Part shown: positions 59,473-64,000 of the stretch, piece by piece | How the letters are laid out: every line of letters begins with the position of its first letter | How positions within the stretch are numbered: the stretch's first letter is position 1 | DNA from: Phyllobacterium trifolii | Lineage (GTDB): Bacteria; Pseudomonadota; Alphaproteobacteria; Rhizobiales; Rhizobiaceae | Length of the DNA stretch: 64,000 bases | NCBI RefSeq assembly: GCF_014192095.1 | Contig: NZ_JACHXN010000012.1 | Coordinates: 1 to 64,000, forward strand | Direction: 5' to 3' | Position numbers and translations under genes: made by a program | The notes under the pieces: generated by a model | Told to the model about the DNA's origin: nothing | Seen by the model: only the letters and a program-made list of their open reading frames with translations | Database searches by the model: none

Positions 59473-59898
59473 TCACTCAAACTTCAGTCTGGTGTCTTGG
59501 TAGCCGGATTTCGATATCACGGAGCAAAGTTCAAACCACTCACAACCGATACAAGCGCGTCGAGTTTGGCCTTTCGTAAAGGCATCCCGGAATTTTCCGA
59601 CTGTTACTGCATCGAGGGTCATAACGTCGCCGACCTGAAGCGGCCTGCCAAGCAGATCAGCAACGTCATGCATCGCCTTGATATCACGCTCAATAACGCT
59701 GTCGCGCAAGCAATGCGGTTCGGTCGTCGCAAGAAGGGGCTGACAGATATCGTCCGGCCCCTCCTCAATCAGGATATCCTCGCCCGCCACCAATCTCGCA
59801 ACGATGCTGTCGTAGTTTGCGGTAAAGGCGGGACTATAGCCTTTACCGACATAGGTCAGCACGCAGAGCAGATGGTGCGCGCGAAGCTTGACCGTCAA
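59473..59898 (-). CDS. DUF1284 putative iron-sulfur protein
   Basis: A 141-residue cytosolic protein with six cysteines. KLRAHHLLCVLTYVGKGYS opens it, EEGPDDICQPLLATTEPHCL follows, and ACIGCEWFELC closes it; the Cys set suggests an Fe-S cluster, as proposed for DUF1284. Start TTG 59898 is chosen because it gives the family N-terminus (TVKLRAHH) and overlaps the bioY stop (TTGA), a coupled arrangement; the frame to 60054 lies inside bioY. Function unknown; co-transcribed with bioY. Confidence 0.72.
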   Translation of the reverse strand: MTVKLRAHHLLCVLTYVGKGYSPAFTANYDSIVARLVAGEDILIEEGPDDICQPLLATTEPHCLRDSVIERDIKAMHDVADLLGRPLQVGDVMTLDAVTVGKFRDAFTKGQTRRACIGCEWFELCSVISKSGYQDTRLKFE

Positions 59899-60470
59899 GA
59901 GAGGCGAATACCCGAGCGGCGGAACATTTCGATCGTTGCGGCAGCCAGCGCCGATTTGAGTACGCCGCCGATGATGAATGGCGCAACACCGAAAATCCAT
60001 GCCTTTTCGAGGCCGATCATGTTTGCCAGCCACGCCCCACCGAGCACAAGGCATAGCGCATTGCCGAGAAGCATGACACCGAAAGCCGCGAATGGATTAC
60101 GCGTCAGCCCACGTTCCGCGAGAAGACCAACGAATACCGCAACAACAGGAAAGGAAAACAGATATCCAGCTGTTGGACCTGCAAAGGCAATCTGGCCCGG
60201 CATGCCCTCGGCCAAAACAGGCAATCCGATGAAAGATTGGAGAAGCCATGCGATGACGGTGATGCCACCGAGCCGCCAGCCATAGAGAGCGCCTACCATG
60301 GTGACCGCGAAGGTCTGCATGGTGACTGGCACCGGAACCATCGGAACCGAAATCCACGAACTGACCGCAAGAAACGCAGTGCCGATCGCCACTGCTAGCG
60401 CCTTGTATGCGAGCGATCGGTTAGCGAGTTTAAGCGGAACGAAAGCTTCGGCAAAAGTGGTCTGGGTCAT
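59895..60470 (-). CDS. bioY: biotin uptake S component BioY
   Basis: A 191-residue inner-membrane protein with six hydrophobic helices. AVSSWISVPMVPVPVTMQTF and GPTAGYLFSFPVVAVFVGLL are typical of BioY, which binds biotin and imports it with or without the ECF module. Start 60470 (MTQTTFAEA) is by family; the frame to 60617 reaches into the TerC gene. No bioM/bioN genes follow here; a DUF1284 gene overlaps its stop. Confidence 0.92.
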   Translation of the reverse strand: MTQTTFAEAFVPLKLANRSLAYKALAVAIGTAFLAVSSWISVPMVPVPVTMQTFAVTMVGALYGWRLGGITVIAWLLQSFIGLPVLAEGMPGQIAFAGPTAGYLFSFPVVAVFVGLLAERGLTRNPFAAFGVMLLGNALCLVLGGAWLANMIGLEKAWIFGVAPFIIGGVLKSALAAATIEMFRRSGIRLS

Positions 60471-60519
60471 TGATGCAAATCCTCTAGCACGCGTTAAGGT
60501 AGTCGAACTGTAGTCAACA

Positions 60520-61257
60520 TTACTTTTTTCTGCGGCGCGCCAGCATGTTGAGCGCCTCGACAAGGGCGGAAAAGCCCATCGCCGCATAGATGTAGCCTTT
60601 GGGAACATGGTAACCAAACCCGTCGGCGATCAGCGTCATACCAATCATCAAAAGGAAGCCAAGCGCAAGCATGACTATAGTCGGATTGTTGGCGATAAAT
60701 TTGGACAACGGCTCGGCTGCAAGCAGCATGACAGTCACGGCAGCGAGCACGGCGATCACCATGATGGCGATTTCATCAGTCATGCCGACAGCGGTAATGA
60801 TGGAATCTACGGAAAACACAAGATCGAGCACGAGTATCTGCACGATGGCGGCACCCATGGACAGCGTGACTGTTTTGCCGATGACATCGTCCTTGGCATC
60901 CTCGTGGTCAACCGTGTGGTGGATTTCCTTCGTGGCCTTCCACACCAGAAACAGACCACCTGCGATAAGGATAAGGTCGCGCCATGAAAACCCATGCCCG
61001 AAGGCTTCGAATATTGGTTCGGTGAGCTGGACGATGATCGAGATTGTGAACAACAGCACAAGGCGAAGCACAAGTGCGGCGCTGATGCCGAGCCGGCGGG
61101 CACGCGCCTGCTGTTCCTTCGGCAGCTTGTTGGTGAGTATCGAAATGAAGATAAGATTGTCGATGCCGAGCACCACTTCCATCACGACAAGCGTGACAAG
61201 GGCTATGAGACCGGATGGTGTGTAGATGAAGTCAAAATAGGAGATTAGCGCTTCCAT
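60520..61257 (-). CDS. TerC-family integral membrane protein
   Basis: A 245-residue membrane protein with about seven hydrophobic helices. [20 protein letters not shown] holds the acidic/Asn motif and [20 protein letters not shown] the second, both diagnostic of TerC. Members are linked to metal (Mn) export and tellurite resistance; cargo here is unknown. Length resembles YgdQ/TerC short forms. The last residues are basic. Upstream of bioY with a ~50-bp gap. Confidence 0.88.
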   Translation of the reverse strand: MEALISYFDFIYTPSGLIALVTLVVMEVVLGIDNLIFISILTNKLPKEQQARARRLGISAALVLRLVLLFTISIIVQLTEPIFEAFGHGFSWRDLILIAGGLFLVWKATKEIHHTVDHEDAKDDVIGKTVTLSMGAAIVQILVLDLVFSVDSIITAVGMTDEIAIMVIAVLAAVTVMLLAAEPLSKFIANNPTIVMLALGFLLMIGMTLIADGFGYHVPKGYIYAAMGFSALVEALNMLARRRKK

Positions 61258-61338
61258 GGGGGTCGTTCCTGAGGTTAGTGGCCCGGATGGTATAGAGGTG
61301 CGTGCCTCGACTTAGGTTAGCGCCCTCCTTCGGTCAAC

Positions 61339-62169
61339 TCATTTCCAGAATGATGGAATGGTTTCTTCAAGCCTCGGACCGAGACGCAAGGGAGCGATCT
61401 TTTCGGCAAGCCCGGTGCTGTCTGATATTTCGACGCCAACGCCGCAGATGGTGGCTTTCCCATTTGCAGCCTCAAACCGACCTTTCGGAACCTTGGACAA
61501 GAACCTGTTTAGCGGTTCTTCCTTGTCCATCCCGAGCGAGGAATCATAGTCGCCGCACATTCCCGCATCGGACATGTAGGCGGTTCCGCCATTGAGTATC
61601 TGCGCGTCTGCCGTCGGCACATGTGTATGAGTGCCCACCACGAAACTGGCGCGACCATCGACAAAATGGCCGAAACACTGTTTCTCGCTCGTCGCTTCCG
61701 CGTGAAAATCAAAGACCACCGCATCCGCCTGTTCCCCGAGCGGACATGCCGCCAGGATTTCTTCGGCTATCGTGAAGGGGTCGTGCAAATCCGGATGCAT
61801 GAAAACCCGGCCCATGATGTTGGAAACGAGAACCCGGGCGCCATTTTTGGCAAGAAATATGCCCGAACCTTTTCCCGCCGTCCCCAGCGGGAAATTGGCG
61901 GGGCGCAGGAAGCGCTGCTCGCGCGCGGCGAAGACCAGCGCCTCGCGCTGATCCCAAACATGATTGCCGGTGGTGACGACGTCCGCACCCGCATTGATCG
62001 TATCGTGGAAAATCTCTTCGGTGATGCCAAAGCCGCCGGCCGCATTTTCACCGTTAACGATTGTAAAGTCGAGTTTCAGATCGGAGATAAGGCCCGGCAA
62101 TTGTTCATAAACGGCCGTCCGGCCAGAGCGGCCCACCATATCACCAAGAAAAAGTAATCTCACGCGCAC
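61339..62169 (-). CDS. YmdB-like metallophosphoesterase (TIGR00282)
   Basis: A 276-residue calcineurin-fold phosphodiesterase. RLLFLGDMVGRSGR has the first metal Asp, FTIVNGENAAGGFG the Asn/Glu, VVTTGNHVWDQREAL the GNH motif, FDFHAEATSEK and VVGTHTHVPTADAQ the remaining histidines. Bacillus YmdB hydrolyses 2',3'-cyclic nucleotides and affects biofilm and motility; the role in alphaproteobacteria is not established. It follows the 5-formyl-THF cyclo-ligase gene on the same strand with about 59 bp between. Confidence 0.9.
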   Translation of the reverse strand: MRVRLLFLGDMVGRSGRTAVYEQLPGLISDLKLDFTIVNGENAAGGFGITEEIFHDTINAGADVVTTGNHVWDQREALVFAAREQRFLRPANFPLGTAGKGSGIFLAKNGARVLVSNIMGRVFMHPDLHDPFTIAEEILAACPLGEQADAVVFDFHAEATSEKQCFGHFVDGRASFVVGTHTHVPTADAQILNGGTAYMSDAGMCGDYDSSLGMDKEEPLNRFLSKVPKGRFEAANGKATICGVGVEISDSTGLAEKIAPLRLGPRLEETIPSFWK

Positions 62170-62228
62170 ATCCTGAGTGAGAGCGCCCGTTCCTTCGGGG
62201 CTCGTAATTGTTGATTGGCTTTATCGAT

Positions 62229-62816
62229 CTAGCCAAAGCTGCGCAACCCGCTTTCCGTCAGGACGGCCTCCAGCGGCACGTCATGCGGTTCATCAGGCAC
62301 GATTTCTACTTGCTGACAGTCAAAAGCCACGCCGATCAACCGCGGATTGACGCCAATCTCCTTTAGTCGCGCGATTGCCCGATCATAATAGCCAGCACCA
62401 TAGCCGATACGATGACCGCGTTCATCGAAAGCGGCAAGAGGGACCAGCATGAACGAAGGATCGAGAACCGCCGCATCCTCGGGCGGTCCAGCTGTGCCGA
62501 AACCCGTGGCAATCATCGGCGCACCGCGCACGAGTTCGCGAAAAAGAATCGTCTGTTTGTCGATAATGACCGGAAGGCACAACCGCGCACCTTTTTCGCG
62601 CATATGAAAAAGCAGGGGGCGTAGATCCACTTCCGACCGGATAGGCCAGAAACCCGAGACGTTGGTCCCCGGATCTACAACAAGGGTCGCGACGCCAGCG
62701 TCGGCGATGCGCATTGATGCTTCAATCCGATACTCCGTGGAAAGCGCGTCGCGGCGGGCCAGAGCTTCGAGCCTCAAATTCTTCTTCAGATCTTTGATGG
62801 AGGAACGGTGCTTCAA
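62229..62816 (-). CDS. 5-formyltetrahydrofolate cyclo-ligase
   Basis: A 195-residue ATP-dependent enzyme converting 5-formyl-THF to 5,10-methenyl-THF. KKNLRLEALARRDALSTEY opens it and ATP-binding/catalytic HRIGYGAGYYDRAIARL is the family signature (GYGxGYYDR). Start TTG 62816 is chosen because the only longer in-frame extension (to 62894) lies inside the 6S RNA; no ATG is available. E. coli ygfA likewise follows ssrS, which supports the call. It may be co-transcribed with 6S RNA. Confidence 0.9.
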   Translation of the reverse strand: MKHRSSIKDLKKNLRLEALARRDALSTEYRIEASMRIADAGVATLVVDPGTNVSGFWPIRSEVDLRPLLFHMREKGARLCLPVIIDKQTILFRELVRGAPMIATGFGTAGPPEDAAVLDPSFMLVPLAAFDERGHRIGYGAGYYDRAIARLKEIGVNPRLIGVAFDCQQVEIVPDEPHDVPLEAVLTESGLRSFG

Positions 62817-62833
62817 GCGGGTGACTTCATGAG

Positions 62834-62990
62834 GGGCTGGAAGCTGGAGTCCAGCTCGGATGAGCACAAAAAATTCAAAGCGGCGTCCACACAACCGATG
62901 GAGAAGTCGATCCCGGGAACCTACAAAGTAGGTGGGTGCCGTGTGAAGAAGCCCACGGGCCTCCTCAGGGACAGCTCCCTAAGGGATCAT
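62834..62990 (-). ncRNA. ssrS: 6S RNA
   Basis: Directly upstream of the 5-formyl-THF cyclo-ligase gene, the classical ssrS-ygfA neighbourhood. The minus-strand transcript would form a long hairpin: 5' GGGAGCTGTCC (near 62980) can pair with GGACTCCAGCTTCC near its 3' end (around 62840), and CACAC/GTGTG pairs form an inner arm around a central bulge. 6S RNA binds the housekeeping RNA polymerase in stationary phase. Ends are approximate; a covariance search would settle them. Confidence 0.6.
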
Positions 62991-63158
62991 TAAGGCCCCG
63001 GGGAATATGTCTCTCCTGTCGAGAAGCGCAGAACGCCAACCCAAATATAGGACGGTTGGTTGGATTGCACCAGTAGGGTTGTCGGCTAATTTCAACCTCT
63101 TGCGCTCATTAAATCGCAACCCTAATCTCGCGCCTGGCAGATCAGGAGACAAATATAG

Positions 63159-63605
63159 ATGAGCGTTCAAATCCGCCCCTTGCAAAAATCCGATGAGGCC
63201 CAGTGGCGCCGGCTTTGGACTGCTTATCTCGCCTTTTACGAGACCACCGTGCCGGAAGAAGTCTACCAAACAACATTCGCGAGGCTGACTTCCGGTGCTA
63301 ATCACGAGTATCGCGGCTTCATCGCCGAGTTTGAAGGCAAATCTGTCGGGCTAACGCACTACCTGTTTCATCGGCACAACTGGAGTATCGAGGATGTCTG
63401 CTATCTTCAGGATCTATACGCCGACCCGGAGGTACGCGGCAAGGGCGTTGGTCGCGCATTGATCGAAGCCGTCCATGCCGAGGCCGCCAAGTCTGGCGCG
63501 CATTCGGTTTATTGGACAACCAACCAGGACAACAAGACAGCACGCCAACTCTACGACAGGATCGCGAAAGTAACACCTTTCATCAAGTATGTGAAAATGG
63601 TTTGA
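63159..63605 (+). CDS. GNAT-family N-acetyltransferase
   Basis: A 148-residue acetyltransferase. SIEDVCYLQDLYADPEVRGK is the motif-A strand, followed by GVGRALIEAVHAEAAKSGAH (acetyl-CoA loop) and VYWTTNQDNKTARQLYDRI. Substrate unknown; such proteins often modify amines, ribosomal proteins or antibiotics. Single gene on the + strand, divergent from the 6S RNA. Confidence 0.85.
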   Translation: MSVQIRPLQKSDEAQWRRLWTAYLAFYETTVPEEVYQTTFARLTSGANHEYRGFIAEFEGKSVGLTHYLFHRHNWSIEDVCYLQDLYADPEVRGKGVGRALIEAVHAEAAKSGAHSVYWTTNQDNKTARQLYDRIAKVTPFIKYVKMV

Positions 63606-63798
63606 GCCTCCGGCGCGCTCCAATCATACGGCCCGCCGTTGTTTGCCAACCCTGCTATTTCCCGTTCAAGTTGTATTCTTCTGCCAAGATTGTTACCGTC
63701 CCGTCCATTCATCATGCCGTCGACATACGGACCAACAAGGGTTTCGGAACTAATCCACCTCAAGTGCATTTCGCAATACGAGCCATGGGAGTTGAGCG

Positions 63799-64000
63799 TT
63801 GGCGCCAAGAGCAAATTGGAAAGGCTTCCTGAAGGTTGCAGAGCTTTCGTGCCCTGTAGCGCTGTACACCGCTGCCTCGACCTCCGATCGCATCGCTTTT
63901 CACACATTAAACCGTGCGACAGGCCATCGGGTTCAGCGTCAGTTTATCGATTCCGACAGCGGCAAGCCTGTGGAAAAGGAAGATCAGGTCAAGGGCTACG
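63799..64000 (+). CDS. ku: Ku protein (non-homologous end joining), 5' part only
   Basis: The first 67 codons of a bacterial Ku gene, cut by the window edge. TTG 63799 is the start: [20 protein letters not shown] gives the standard Ku N-terminus, GGGAG lies 7 nt upstream, and an in-frame TGA at 63793-63795 excludes longer forms. Further on come [18 protein letters not shown] and [19 protein letters not shown]. Ku dimers thread onto broken DNA ends and recruit LigD. A different-frame ORF (63512-63832) overlaps its start and is a shadow. Confidence 0.85.
   Translation, partial: MAPRANWKGFLKVAELSCPVALYTAASTSDRIAFHTLNRATGHRVQRQFIDSDSGKPVEKEDQVKGY

Overview
The window is chromosomal DNA of an alphaproteobacterium of the order Hyphomicrobiales (Rhizobiales). 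The closest fit is the Brucellaceae/Phyllobacteriaceae, with Phyllobacterium-like genera plausible. This rests on the aerobic cobalamin genes (cobG-type), an Omp25/Omp31-like beta-barrel protein, an RcdA (DUF1465) protein, a serC-type leader, a DUF6476 protein, a cysteine-free L31, and the gene order ruvCAB - ybgC - tolQRAB - pal - cpoB - tilS - ftsH - glmM. The assignment is inferred from gene content and order; no database was searched.

Layout. (1) Bases 1-4839 are AT-richer accessory DNA: a small XRE regulator with a candidate operator of 21-bp-phased half-sites, a HEPN-type protein with an R-x4-H motif, and a KAP-type P-loop NTPase. The block ends exactly at a 3' fragment of a tRNA-Arg(CCT) gene, which looks like the distal attachment site of an integrated island. 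Its content suggests phage-defence cargo, but that is inference. (2) 5054-11495: an MscS-family channel, then cobalamin genes, with cobL divergent from cobG-cobH-cobI-cobJ; the four rightward genes overlap one another. (3) 11607-18246: purU, a 2-hydroxyacid dehydrogenase, an lldD-type FMN dehydrogenase, two glycosyltransferases, an unrecognised Rossmann-like protein, tRNA-Glu(CTC) and a DUF6476 protein. (4) 18303-28941: rluD, rpoH (sigma-32), a large proline-rich membrane protein, purA, a DMT exporter, a GNAT, serC-serA behind a serC-type leader RNA, and an outer-membrane beta-barrel protein. (5) 29154-44514: a long leftward cell-envelope and recombination block read from right to left as rcdA, ruvC, ruvA, ruvB, ybgC, tolQ, tolR, tolA, tolB, pal, cpoB, tilS, ftsH, glmM. 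It is interrupted by one oppositely oriented secreted GH5 glycosidase between ruvB and ybgC. (6) 44866-53956: opgC, a TSUP permease, a ThiE-like gene plus a Sel1-repeat protein, an M20 amidohydrolase, efp, suhB and a MotA/MotB-like proton-channel pair. (7) 53957-54710 is non-coding and carries a large imperfect inverted repeat of REP type. (8) 54711-64000: an ABC exporter, rpmE, an APC permease, yebC, a DUF1284 gene overlapping bioY, terC, a YmdB-like phosphodiesterase, 5-formyl-THF cyclo-ligase with 6S RNA directly upstream, a GNAT, and the first 67 codons of a Ku gene running off the right edge.

How the genes fit together: the Tol-Pal set links inner membrane, peptidoglycan and outer membrane during division. 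FtsH and RpoH belong to one heat-shock/proteolysis circuit, because FtsH degrades RpoH in other bacteria. SerC and SerA are two steps of serine synthesis under one leader. CobGHIJL supply several corrin-ring steps but not the whole pathway, so the remaining cob genes must lie elsewhere. The Ku start implies non-homologous end joining genes to the right.
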